This document shows, piece by piece, positions 1 to 6,921 of a DNA stretch of 11,200 bases. Source of the DNA: Emticicia sp031378715. Its GTDB lineage: Bacteria > Bacteroidota > Bacteroidia > Cytophagales > Spirosomataceae. Each line of letters opens with the position of its first letter. Within the stretch, counting starts at the first letter, position 1. The position numbers were made by a program, and so were the translations under genes. The stretch covers positions 1-11,200 of the forward strand of contig JANNEN010000069.1 of NCBI GenBank assembly GCA_031378715.1. Reading direction: 5' to 3'. The notes beneath the pieces were generated by a model that was given only the letters and a program-made list of their open reading frames with translations, did not search any database and was not told where the DNA came from.

Positions 1-23
1 GATAGTTAAAAAAGAGTTCAAAA

Positions 24-92
24 TACCGAATTTATTCGGGTACTTAAATATAAATTCCGTTGATTATTACAGCAACCGAATTTATTCGGTTT
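24..92. repeat. Two copies of palindrome CCGAATTTATTCGG, 50 bp apart
   Basis: Positions 26-39 and 76-89 carry the identical 14-mer CCGAATTTATTCGG, in which two 6-base arms flank a TT centre. The second copy extends to 8-base arms (74-91, AACCGAAT-TT-ATTCGGTT), and a 15-base core beginning ACCGAAT is shared by both. The TT centre makes the element slightly asymmetric, and both copies point the same way. The spacing is exactly 50 bp. Two readings are possible: a pair of operator sites for a dimeric regulator, or REP-like palindromes of the kind mobilised by IS200-type (RAYT) transposases. The sequence does not decide between them. Confidence 0.75.
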
Positions 93-211
93 AATCGGAA
101 AAATTGAAATTACTAAACTGTCAATATTTTAGTTCTTGCACCATTAGGCTTTTTCTGGGAGCAACGGTGAGCTACTATATACAAGTGTTTGTTTAAAATT
201 AGTTTGATAAA

Positions 212-249
212 TTTCTTAGCATAGGCGTTGCAATTCCTATGCTAAGAAA
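212..249 (-). terminator. 38-bp near-perfect dyad, likely hairpin terminator
   Basis: Arms 212-225 (TTTCTTAGCATAGG) and 236-249 (CCTATGCTAAGAAA) are perfectly complementary over 14 bp. The 10-base centre contains the self-complementary TTGCAA (228-233) on the same axis, so only two base pairs of the 38-bp dyad fail to match. It lies 77 bases past the desaturase stop, as expected for a terminator. The following minus-strand sequence has only a short T run, so classical rho-independent action is not certain. On the plus strand it is followed by AATATTTTT, so it could also stop transcription coming from the left. A DNA-level operator is an alternative. Confidence 0.5.
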
Positions 250-326
250 ATATTTTTACCCAAGATTTAATCTAAACTAACGCTACTCTTTAGGCACGAA
301 ATTGAATTTTCCTTATTCAACTTGAT

Positions 327-1424
327 TTAAACTACACCATGACCTAAATTATGGAGCATCTTTATGTGAGATTTCAGCCCCTTGGTGAAAGATTCTTTGT
401 TGTTATAAACAATACCGAAATCTTCTGCAATATTCTTTACAATAGGAGCTATTGCGGGATAATGAATGTGCGATATATTTGGAAAAAGATGATGCTCAAC
501 TTGATAATCTAAGCCGCCAATGCACCATGATAGGAATTTATTACTCCCCGCAAAGTTGGCGGTTGTATTTAATTGGTGAATAGCCCAAGCGTTTTCGATG
601 TTTCCTTTGTCATCAACGGCTGGTTGAGTAGCACCCTCAACTATGTGTGCTAACTGAAATACCGTACTCAAAATAATTCCTGCGGTACAATTCATGGCCA
701 TAAAACCCAGAAACCATTGACCAAAAGTAATGTCGAGTACTAACATTGGCATCACGCAGATAAACAATACATAAGCAAACTTACTGATGAAAAGTGTAAT
801 CAATTCGTTTCTTGGAAAAGGCTTAACTAAACCCGTGGCGGCCATTTTGTTGTACAATGAAATCTCTTTAAAATCTTTCCAGAGAAAAGAAATTGTCATT
901 AAACTGTACAAGAAAAAAGCGTAAATGTGTTGAAAACGGTGGGCTGCTTTCAGCTTATCTCCACTCGACAGTCGCAACATGAATTTACCCGTAATATCTT
1001 CATCAATTTCGTGAATATTGGTATAAGTATGATGCAATTTATTATGCTGCACGTCCCAGTTGTAGGCATTTCCACCGAATAGATAAATTGACGCTCCAAA
1101 AATCTTGTTAATCTTGGAAGAGGACGAAAACGACCCATGTATGGCATCGTGCATAACCGACATTCCAACACCTGCAACGCCCAAACCCATAATAACGGTA
1201 AGCAGCAACATTTGTAACCCAGAAAAATATCCTGTAAGTATCAAACCAAATGGAACTAAATATAGACTTAGCATTACTACTGCCTTCAAAATCAATGAAT
1301 TATCGCCCGCTTTCGAAATATTATTATCTTCAAAGTAGGCATCAATGTTTTCTCTCAGGACTGAAAAAAACAATGATTTGTCTCGGTTTAAGAATTTAAC
1401 CTTTGCGTATTTGGCAGGCTTCAT
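327..1424 (-). CDS. Fatty acid desaturase, front-end (delta-6/linoleoyl-CoA) type
   Basis: This is a membrane di-iron desaturase that would introduce a double bond into a fatty acyl chain held in lipid, CoA or ACP form; the substrate cannot be told from the sequence. The 365-residue protein has the three histidine boxes in order: HDAIH (92-96), HNKLHH (127-132) and QVEHH (308-312). Hydrophobic stretches lie around residues 45-90, 165-182 and 205-260. The glutamine opening the third box is typical of front-end desaturases of the delta-6/linoleoyl-CoA group. The cytochrome b5 domain of the eukaryotic enzymes is absent, so electrons must come from a separate donor, probably a ferredoxin. The start is ATG at 1424, about 20 bases after the expected transcription start of a TATTTTTG box. 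It appears monocistronic and probably adjusts membrane fluidity. Confidence 0.92.
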   Translation of the reverse strand: MKPAKYAKVKFLNRDKSLFFSVLRENIDAYFEDNNISKAGDNSLILKAVVMLSLYLVPFGLILTGYFSGLQMLLLTVIMGLGVAGVGMSVMHDAIHGSFSSSSKINKIFGASIYLFGGNAYNWDVQHNKLHHTYTNIHEIDEDITGKFMLRLSSGDKLKAAHRFQHIYAFFLYSLMTISFLWKDFKEISLYNKMAATGLVKPFPRNELITLFISKFAYVLFICVMPMLVLDITFGQWFLGFMAMNCTAGIILSTVFQLAHIVEGATQPAVDDKGNIENAWAIHQLNTTANFAGSNKFLSWCIGGLDYQVEHHLFPNISHIHYPAIAPIVKNIAEDFGIVYNNKESFTKGLKSHIKMLHNLGHGVV

Positions 1425-1449
1425 TTAGTGGTATCGGTTTATTTTGGTA

Positions 1450-1457
1450 CAAAAATA
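1450..1457 (-). promoter_or_regulatory. Candidate -7 box (TATTTTTG) of the desaturase gene
   Basis: On the minus strand these bases read TATTTTTG, matching the Bacteroidota -7 consensus TAnnTTTG, 25 bases before the ATG. A clear -33 TTTG is not seen at the expected distance. The box overlaps the hairpin arm at 1451-1459, so promoter and terminator or operator readings compete here. Confidence 0.4.
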
Positions 1458-1487
1458 CTAAGAATGTATATTATTACCAGTATTTTT
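1451..1487 (-). terminator. Inverted repeat after parA-like gene, possible weak terminator
   Basis: AAAAATACT (1451-1459) and AGTATTTTT (1479-1487) form a perfect 9-bp inverted repeat with a 19-base loop. On the minus strand it begins 47 bases past the ParA-family stop codon and its last arm ends in a T run, as in a terminator. The stem has only one G-C pair and would be weak. Because it covers the desaturase -7 box, it could instead be an operator. Confidence 0.3.
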
Positions 1488-1533
1488 TTCTAATAATGTA
1501 AACGAGTGGTTGTTGAAAAATGTTTCAGAAATT

Positions 1534-2331
1534 TTATGCCCGCATTAATTGCTCCATTAAGTTTTTTGCGAAGCGTTTATTTATCAGCTCACGGGTTAGT
1601 TTGAAGTAATCAATAGCACCATTTGAGTTTGGGTCATAGCAGAATATATCCTTCCCGCTGGCCTGTGATTCGGGAATCGAAATATTGTCGCGAATGTAGG
1701 TATCTAAAAATTGTTCGTTGAGCTGTTTTTTAGTTGATTTTACCAAATCCATACTCAAACGCCTTCTTAATTTGGGGTTGTATCGGGTGGCAAATACGCC
1801 ACCGAGTTGCAGATTTGGGCAAATCGTGGCTAATTGATTAGCAAAACTTAAAAAATTGCGTAAACCCTCATAGCTTAAATATTCGGCTTGTAATGGGACA
1901 AAGTACAAATCGGAGGCAGCTAAGGCGATGCGGGCGGACGTAGAAAGACTCGGGGGGCAATCAATGATGATAAAGTCGTAGCGGTATTTGATTTTATCAA
2001 GGGCAATTTTGAGATTAAACGGAAACAGGGGGCTGGCTCTTATACGGTCTTCGGTGGCCAGAAAACCCATCGAGGCGGGCAGCAGATCACCTACATCAGT
2101 ACTGACAACGACCTCATCGAAAGTTTTATCATTCAAGATGAAACTGCCACTATCGGCGTTGAGAAAATCTAAATTATGGTATCCAAAACAGCGAGTAAGG
2201 CTCGCTTGGGCATCGAGATCTATAAACAACACTTTACTTTTAGCAAAACGATGAAGGGCTACGCCAACGTTTTGGGCAGAGGTTGTTTTTCCGACGCCAC
2301 CTTTGTTATTAACAAAACTGAGCGTTTTCAA
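1534..2331 (-). CDS. Stand-alone ParA-family (MinD/ParA) P-loop ATPase
   Basis: This is a deviant-Walker-A ATPase of the ParA/Soj family. Such proteins dimerise with ATP, bind DNA non-specifically and position chromosomes, plasmids or protein clusters. The 265-residue protein has KGGVGKTT at residues 10-17, with the signature lysine K10 and the P-loop lysine K15. It also has the Walker A' stretch FIDLDAQ (36-42) and the Walker B stretch FIIIDCPP (120-127). There is no N-terminal helix-turn-helix extension as in P1-type ParA, so it is the short chromosomal or type Ib-like form. No ParB gene and no parS-like palindrome lies in the window, so it need not be a segregation protein; orphan members may position other cargo. 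The ATG at 2331 sits directly before the conserved N-terminal strand. A TATATTTG box lies upstream. Confidence 0.9.
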   Translation of the reverse strand: MKTLSFVNNKGGVGKTTSAQNVGVALHRFAKSKVLFIDLDAQASLTRCFGYHNLDFLNADSGSFILNDKTFDEVVVSTDVGDLLPASMGFLATEDRIRASPLFPFNLKIALDKIKYRYDFIIIDCPPSLSTSARIALAASDLYFVPLQAEYLSYEGLRNFLSFANQLATICPNLQLGGVFATRYNPKLRRRLSMDLVKSTKKQLNEQFLDTYIRDNISIPESQASGKDIFCYDPNSNGAIDYFKLTRELINKRFAKNLMEQLMRA

Positions 2332-2366
2332 ATTTTTAGTGGGCTTTTATAAAGGGTTACGTTGAG

Positions 2367-2374
2367 CAAATATA
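2367..2374 (-). promoter_or_regulatory. Candidate -7 box (TATATTTG) of the ParA-family gene
   Basis: The minus strand reads TATATTTG, a full match to TAnnTTTG, 35 bases before the ATG at 2331. No good -33 TTTG is seen 19-21 bases further upstream. The rest of the 162-bp gap to the kinase gene shows only A/T-rich runs and no strong hairpin. Confidence 0.4.
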
Positions 2375-2493
2375 TACAAAAAGTATCGGAAATCGTTACC
2401 CATTTGTTTTTTTTATAAGCACTCGAAAACCAAGTCATTAAAAAGCCCTCAAAAAATGCTTGTATTCGTAAAATATTATTGTTTTTAATAAAA

Positions 2494-3843
2494 CTAAAAG
2501 TATCTTTTCAACGTGATAAGTTTCTCGGGTAGGGGTGATGAATTCCAATGCTCATTTATAACCAAGGCTGCTCCCAAAGCGGATGCTTGGGCAATTTCGG
2601 AAGCAAAAACTTGTTTGTTGAAGTAGGTTTCGGCCAAAAGATTCATGTAAATTTCGTTCTTTGAGAAACCACCATCGACAAAAATCTTATTTGGATTGCT
2701 TCGCCCCATAACCAAATTTAATGATGCTACCTGTTGGGCAACCAAATCAAGCATATATTGGTGGTAGGCCTCTTCGTAAGACTTAAAAAGATTTAGATTA
2801 CGTTCCACAAACGGACAATCTTTGAGCAAACCCACACCAGCAGTGTCGGGCGTGGCTTGTTTGAATCGGTTGCGTAAAAACAAAATCATAGCAGAATCAT
2901 AAGCTACCTTTTTATAATAATCACCACTTTTTTCAAAATATTTAGCCAAGTGTTTGGTCTGGCGTTCGTGTTCGTTTCCCGCAAAAAGCCTTGAAGCCTT
3001 TACGGGTTTTCCTTCAAAATTTAGATAACACAAACAATCCTTTTGGAGTTCTGCCCCAGTTAGCGGCTCATCATTGAAGGGGTTCAGGCTAATTGCCCAC
3101 GTACCAGTTGAAAGCAGAATGAATTTCTCGTCGAATGATTTTAAGTAAGGCACCAAGGCTGCCGAGCTATCGTGGATGCCGATTCCGAGGGCAAGGGCAT
3201 CCTTGGTATCACTTATACTGCTCGAAAGTAGGGGTTGTTGCTGCACCGAATCAAGTTTTTCGGTCAAAACCCAGTCGTGATATTGGTTTTTCTGAAAGTC
3301 CCAAAGAGCCGTGTGGCAGCCTACGCTCGTAATCTCCGAAACGGGCTGATTAGAAAAAACAAAGTTGCAGAATTGGGGCAAATGCAGCGAATATCTAATT
3401 TTATGAAAAATTTCAGGTTTGGTTTTTTTCAGCCAATAAAGCTGCAAACCCGAATTTAACATGCCAAGGTCGGGTGAGGCCGTTTCGGTAAATACTATTT
3501 GATTATAGTTTTCCAAAAATGTTTTGCTTAGTTGTCGGGGCAAACTTTTTAGGTAATTATATAACGGAGTAATGGGCTTTCCTGCCGAATTGAGATGCAC
3601 GAAACTTGCTCCGTAGGCCGAGAAATTAAGTCCAACTACCTCGTAGTCAGGACTTTGTGAGATACGCTCGAAGGTAGCTTTGAGCCAAGTGGTCAATTTT
3701 ATAAGATCATCACAAGGAAAGCCGTCATCGTCTAATATTTCTTCAAATTGTGATTGTTCTTCCAGTACTATTTGGTAGTTTTCGTCGAAGAGAAATAACT
3801 TTTTATTGGTTTTACCAATGTCAAAAACGGCACAGACTTTCAT
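2494..3843 (-). CDS. FGGY-family carbohydrate kinase (rhamnulokinase-like)
   Basis: This is an ATP-dependent kinase of the FGGY family, which phosphorylates sugars or ketoses such as rhamnulose, fuculose or xylulose before aldolase cleavage or entry into central metabolism. From the preferred ATG (3843) it has 449 residues, a normal family length. It shows the N-terminal phosphate motif FDIGKTNKK (7-15) and LLSTGTWA (243-250). The family's catalytic aspartate is probably D225 in GIHDSSAALVP; the His-Asp pair resembles rhamnulokinases. The adenosine-site stretch FVDGGFSKN is at 388-396. A TTG at 3852 would add three residues, but the ATG directly precedes the conserved first strand. No sugar isomerase, aldolase or transporter is adjacent, so the substrate is open. 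The CotH-family gene ends 47 bp upstream, and a TATTTTTG box in that gap suggests separate transcription. Confidence 0.88.
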   Translation of the reverse strand: MKVCAVFDIGKTNKKLFLFDENYQIVLEEQSQFEEILDDDGFPCDDLIKLTTWLKATFERISQSPDYEVVGLNFSAYGASFVHLNSAGKPITPLYNYLKSLPRQLSKTFLENYNQIVFTETASPDLGMLNSGLQLYWLKKTKPEIFHKIRYSLHLPQFCNFVFSNQPVSEITSVGCHTALWDFQKNQYHDWVLTEKLDSVQQQPLLSSSISDTKDALALGIGIHDSSAALVPYLKSFDEKFILLSTGTWAISLNPFNDEPLTGAELQKDCLCYLNFEGKPVKASRLFAGNEHERQTKHLAKYFEKSGDYYKKVAYDSAMILFLRNRFKQATPDTAGVGLLKDCPFVERNLNLFKSYEEAYHQYMLDLVAQQVASLNLVMGRSNPNKIFVDGGFSKNEIYMNLLAETYFNKQVFASEIAQASALGAALVINEHWNSSPLPEKLITLKRYF

Positions 3844-3878
3844 GTTGATCAAATTGTGATTTTGGGTTCTATTTGTCG

Positions 3879-3886
3879 CAAAAATA
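3879..3886 (-). promoter_or_regulatory. Candidate -7 box (TATTTTTG) of the sugar kinase gene
   Basis: The minus strand reads TATTTTTG, identical to the box before the desaturase gene, 35 bases before the ATG at 3843. It is in the short gap after the CotH-family stop codon. No convincing -33 element is seen, because that position would fall inside the end of the upstream gene. Confidence 0.38.
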
Positions 3887-3890
3887 ATAA

Positions 3891-5522
3891 CTATTGTTGA
3901 ACTAATTTTTTAGTAATTGATTTGCCATCAATGATTATTCTTAAAAACTTCGTTCCGCTAAGTTGCTGATAATCAGATAGTTGTATGTGTACGTCATTAT
4001 TGCCTGCTTGCAAGTTTTCGTTGGATTCGTACAGTGTTTTGCCGAGCATATCTATCAAGATAATCTTGGCTTTTTGGGGACTGGATGACTGAATATTCAC
4101 ACTTATTCGCTCCATGAAAGGATTCGGAAAAGCATTAATTGTTATTCCTGCGGGGTCGGGTTCGTTGGCGGTGATGGCAAAATCGGTTTTGATATTTCGG
4201 TCTAACCAAGCCAGTCTTTGATTAATAAAATTGATGAGTTCATCAACTTCACCAATCCATGTACTCGAAAAGGGCGTTGGCTGTGGCCAGACGTAAACAC
4301 CCAAAATAGGCCATTTCTGAAAGTTACGGTCAACGGGTATTCGTAAATCATTCGTGAGCGAGTCGATGTGCAATTTGATTCTATCCTGTCGCAAAGCACC
4401 AAATTTTCGTTGAAAACTATATTCAAGTCCAAGTTCTCGTACAAAAGCCGAGTCGCCCAACATTCGCTCCCACCAATATGGTACTTGCCAAAAATCGCCC
4501 CCGCATATTCGGTTAAATTCATACGAAAAACCCGCTGGCGAATTTCCCTGACAGTAGTTTCCGTTGCCGAACGAAATATCGTAGTCCCAGGGTGGACCTG
4601 CTTTTATTTTTCCGCCTTTGCTGTCTTTATCTTTATGAAAATAAGTGCTGATTCGATAACCATCAACGTTTTTGGCTACTTCATTCAATAGAAAAATCTG
4701 AACAAAAGATTTTGTGTCAAAAAACTTTCGGTAGCCATTTGTTTTATCTCGATAATCTACACTTTGTAGATTAGCTTCGGCAGCATCTACGTGATTTTTT
4801 AGATAGGCTTTCTGTTCGGGCGTAATCGTTCGGGGCGATTCGTACAGAAAAGTTGTATAATTATTATTTTGCGTCGGAAAGTTAAGAAATTTTGACCGCC
4901 AACTACCCAATTTTGCCCCAGTATCTTTGTCGGCTTTAAATATATATCCACCCGTGATGTCATCGCCTTTGAGGTCAGTTTCTTTCAATTTTGCAATATC
5001 CACTCGCCCTTCGGCACGCTTTATTTTTTCCATCAAGACATATACGCCCATGTAGGCATTGTTCAAAACTACTTCAACATACTTGGTTCGAGAGGCATAC
5101 ATACCCATTTCACGGGCAATTCGCATGGTCAGGACATTGTGCATGAAACTTTTTTCGTTGTAGGAGGCAAACAAAATCCAGTCCGATTCTTTGGGCATTC
5201 CGAGTAGGCTTGCTTCGACAGATTCTGATTTATCATTCCAGAGTTCAAGCCCCATTCCTTTCTTTGGAAACTGCTGGGACGAAGACCCACGGTATTCGAT
5301 TCCTGCAAAACCATTGTAGTTGGGAGCGTCGTTGATGCTATTGGTTTTGCCAGCTCCGTTGTAAATAATTTTGAAGTTAGCTTTGATTTTTGGCTCGTCA
5401 AAAATACTTGACCCATTGGTATTGATAACAACTATTGGTAAAGTAGAGGATGTCAGCGTTTGGGCGAAGGTATTGTATAAAACGCTTATAATGAGGAGAT
5501 TAGTTGTGAGTAGTTTTTTCAT
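3891..5522 (-). CDS. Secreted CotH-family kinase-like protein with T9SS sorting domain
   Basis: The CotH family consists of atypical protein-kinase-fold proteins; Bacillus CotH phosphorylates spore coat proteins, while the role of bacteroidotal secreted members is largely unknown. From ATG 5522 the protein has 543 residues. It begins with a signal peptide (1-20, ending NTFAQ), followed by the CotH domain (about 28-445). That domain carries the VLMEKIKR motif (162-169) and PPWDYDISFGN (310-320), which match the conserved ATP/metal-site segments of the family. The C-terminal 80 residues (461-543) form a type A T9SS sorting domain, with the FPNPF start, the LIDMLGKTLYE strand and a terminal KKLVQQ. 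An upstream TTG (5591) would add 23 residues before the signal peptide and overlap the nuclease gene, so it was rejected. The nuclease stop lies 49 bp upstream on the same strand, so co-transcription is plausible. Confidence 0.9.
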   Translation of the reverse strand: MKKLLTTNLLIISVLYNTFAQTLTSSTLPIVVINTNGSSIFDEPKIKANFKIIYNGAGKTNSINDAPNYNGFAGIEYRGSSSQQFPKKGMGLELWNDKSESVEASLLGMPKESDWILFASYNEKSFMHNVLTMRIAREMGMYASRTKYVEVVLNNAYMGVYVLMEKIKRAEGRVDIAKLKETDLKGDDITGGYIFKADKDTGAKLGSWRSKFLNFPTQNNNYTTFLYESPRTITPEQKAYLKNHVDAAEANLQSVDYRDKTNGYRKFFDTKSFVQIFLLNEVAKNVDGYRISTYFHKDKDSKGGKIKAGPPWDYDISFGNGNYCQGNSPAGFSYEFNRICGGDFWQVPYWWERMLGDSAFVRELGLEYSFQRKFGALRQDRIKLHIDSLTNDLRIPVDRNFQKWPILGVYVWPQPTPFSSTWIGEVDELINFINQRLAWLDRNIKTDFAITANEPDPAGITINAFPNPFMERISVNIQSSSPQKAKIILIDMLGKTLYESNENLQAGNNDVHIQLSDYQQLSGTKFLRIIIDGKSITKKLVQQ

Positions 5523-5571
5523 GAAATTAATTTTTAGAGCTTTTTTTAACAATAAAGAAACTGAATTTGTT

Positions 5572-6921
5572 TCAAAAACGCAAGTTGGCAACTTTCAAAG
5601 TCGGACCAGAATCCTTTCTTGATTCCAAGGTTTTTTGAATAGCACTTGGTACATTCGACAAAAAATCGTAGCCCGTCAAAGTTTCCAAATCATCTACATT
5701 GAGGCGATACTCGCCCCATTTTGTGCCATCAACGCTTTCTTTATTTGGAATATTTACCGCAATGACACGGGTGGTAGCATCAACTCTCGCAATATCATTG
5801 CTACCGATTGGCAAGATAACGATAACTTTCCAAAATGACTCTGGCACAATTACTTTTCCATTTTCAAGCGTGTTAGTTTTCCCACCATTACTACCCGTTC
5901 CACCCTGCCCATAAACGCCCGCAATAATATAAAGTTCGTTGCCCGCCTCGGCAATTTTGCGAGAATATGCCTCCAAATCTGCCCAAAGCCCACGGTTATT
6001 GTTGGGTGCTTGCGGGGCAATATTGGTCATCAAGAAAGTTTCGTCGTTGTCTTCAAAGCTACCGTCACGGTCATCAGACGGGCAGAGATGTCCACGATCG
6101 AAGCCCGAATTGGTATAATCAGAAGTTCTTACTCGATACCATACACTCGGCAAAGTTTCGTCGGGGCGAAAGTTATCGGTGCGTTGCGTCGAGCCTTTCC
6201 ATGCCGTACTGAGGTGCCAACTTACCCAATTTGCGGTACTTTTGCTACGGTTATAGGACAAAATGTATTGATTTTTGTTCATCAAATAATTATCTTCATT
6301 TTTCGAGTCTGCATTGGTTGGGTTGCCCATTCCCAAATTATCATCACGGCTGGCAACTGTAGCGTTTGGCGTAGAAGCTCCCGAAGTTGTGATACTAATA
6401 TCGTCAATATTGAGGCGATTTACTCCGCCCGAAATCTTTCTGATTTCAAAGCGAATTTTATCTAACTCATTGATAGTAAAGGAAGTAGCGAGGAATTTAC
6501 TACCCGAAGTTTTTTGCGTTGAACCAAATTTTGACCAACTAATGCCACTATTTTTAGAAACAAATAATTCCCATTCTGAATCACCATCTCCCTGGTAGGC
6601 AGTATGAGCAATGGTGATGTCTTTTACACCAAAAATATCATAATTCATGCGAATAAAGCCTGTTTCTCTAATTCTTATGGCTTTTGCTCCATTTTTTGTA
6701 TCGTTGGCAGTTGTGCCGATTAGGGCGTCTTCAAAGTACCAAACGCCGCCCGTCAGTTCGATATTTGCTCCCGAATAACTACTTTTTGAAGCATTTTCAA
6801 GTCCTTCGGGAAAGCCCATGGCATTGATACTTGTCGTTTTTGGCGTAATGCTGCTTATGCAAGAACTTACAAATAGTGTAAGGGTAATGAATGTAGCAAG
6901 TATGTTGGATTTTTGGAGCAT
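5572..6921 (-). CDS. Lipoprotein DNA/RNA non-specific endonuclease
   Basis: This is a metal-dependent endonuclease of the beta-beta-alpha-metal (Serratia NucA) family, which cuts DNA and RNA without sequence preference. The 449-residue protein starts with a lipoprotein signal (hydrophobic 8-18, lipobox FVSSC with C21), so it should be anchored outside the cytoplasm. Residues about 33-180 form a beta-rich domain beginning GFPEGLENASKSSY, resembling the jelly-roll modules on many Bacteroidota secreted enzymes. The nuclease domain spans about 205-440, with DRGH (275-278, H278 as general base) and N309 and E317 in NNNRGLWADLE, equivalent to the Serratia metal-ligand Asn and conserved Glu. All key residues are present, so it should be active. 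Likely roles are nucleic acid scavenging or clearing extracellular DNA. The start is ATG 6921; the CotH-family gene follows 49 bp downstream. Confidence 0.92.
   Translation of the reverse strand: MLQKSNILATFITLTLFVSSCISSITPKTTSINAMGFPEGLENASKSSYSGANIELTGGVWYFEDALIGTTANDTKNGAKAIRIRETGFIRMNYDIFGVKDITIAHTAYQGDGDSEWELFVSKNSGISWSKFGSTQKTSGSKFLATSFTINELDKIRFEIRKISGGVNRLNIDDISITTSGASTPNATVASRDDNLGMGNPTNADSKNEDNYLMNKNQYILSYNRSKSTANWVSWHLSTAWKGSTQRTDNFRPDETLPSVWYRVRTSDYTNSGFDRGHLCPSDDRDGSFEDNDETFLMTNIAPQAPNNNRGLWADLEAYSRKIAEAGNELYIIAGVYGQGGTGSNGGKTNTLENGKVIVPESFWKVIVILPIGSNDIARVDATTRVIAVNIPNKESVDGTKWGEYRLNVDDLETLTGYDFLSNVPSAIQKTLESRKDSGPTLKVANLRF

Larger units (their letters stand above)
1..326. other. 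Gene-free left end carrying palindromes and a hairpin
   Basis: No convincing coding region is seen in this stretch; reading frames are broken by frequent stops. One short open stretch around 105-170 could encode about 17 residues, but it has no start codon and no family resemblance. What stands out is structural: two copies of a 14-bp palindrome near the left edge and a 38-bp dyad at 212-249, listed separately. The region lies downstream of the minus-strand desaturase. Whether the gene beyond the left edge converges on it cannot be seen. Confidence 0.7.

Noticed and set aside
105..170. Short open stretch that might be a gene remnant
   Set aside because: About 17 codons between stops, no start codon and no recognisable similarity; it cannot be told from chance.
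2415..2461. Possible hairpin downstream of the kinase gene
   Set aside because: Arms of only about 5-7 bases (AAGCA/TGCTT) with a long loop and no following T run; too weak to call a terminator.
2505..2520. Partial resemblance to a parS site near the ParA-family gene
   Set aside because: Only about 10 of 16 positions agree with TGTTTCACGTGAAACA, the site is not palindromic, and it lies in the coding end of the kinase gene.
3844..3852. Upstream TTG start for the sugar kinase
   Set aside because: It adds three residues only; the ATG at 3843 immediately precedes the conserved N-terminal strand of the FGGY fold.
4368..4691. 107-codon open frame on the plus strand
   Set aside because: It is antisense to conserved CotH-domain codons, has no recognisable family, and has no promoter or neighbour to support it.
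5523..5591. Upstream TTG start for the CotH-family gene
   Set aside because: It would place 23 residues before a typical signal peptide and overlap the end of the nuclease gene; ATG 5522 fits the signal peptide.
6010..6465. 151-codon open frame on the plus strand
   Set aside because: It is wholly antisense to the well-supported nuclease gene, and its protein shows no domain and a composition typical of shadow frames.
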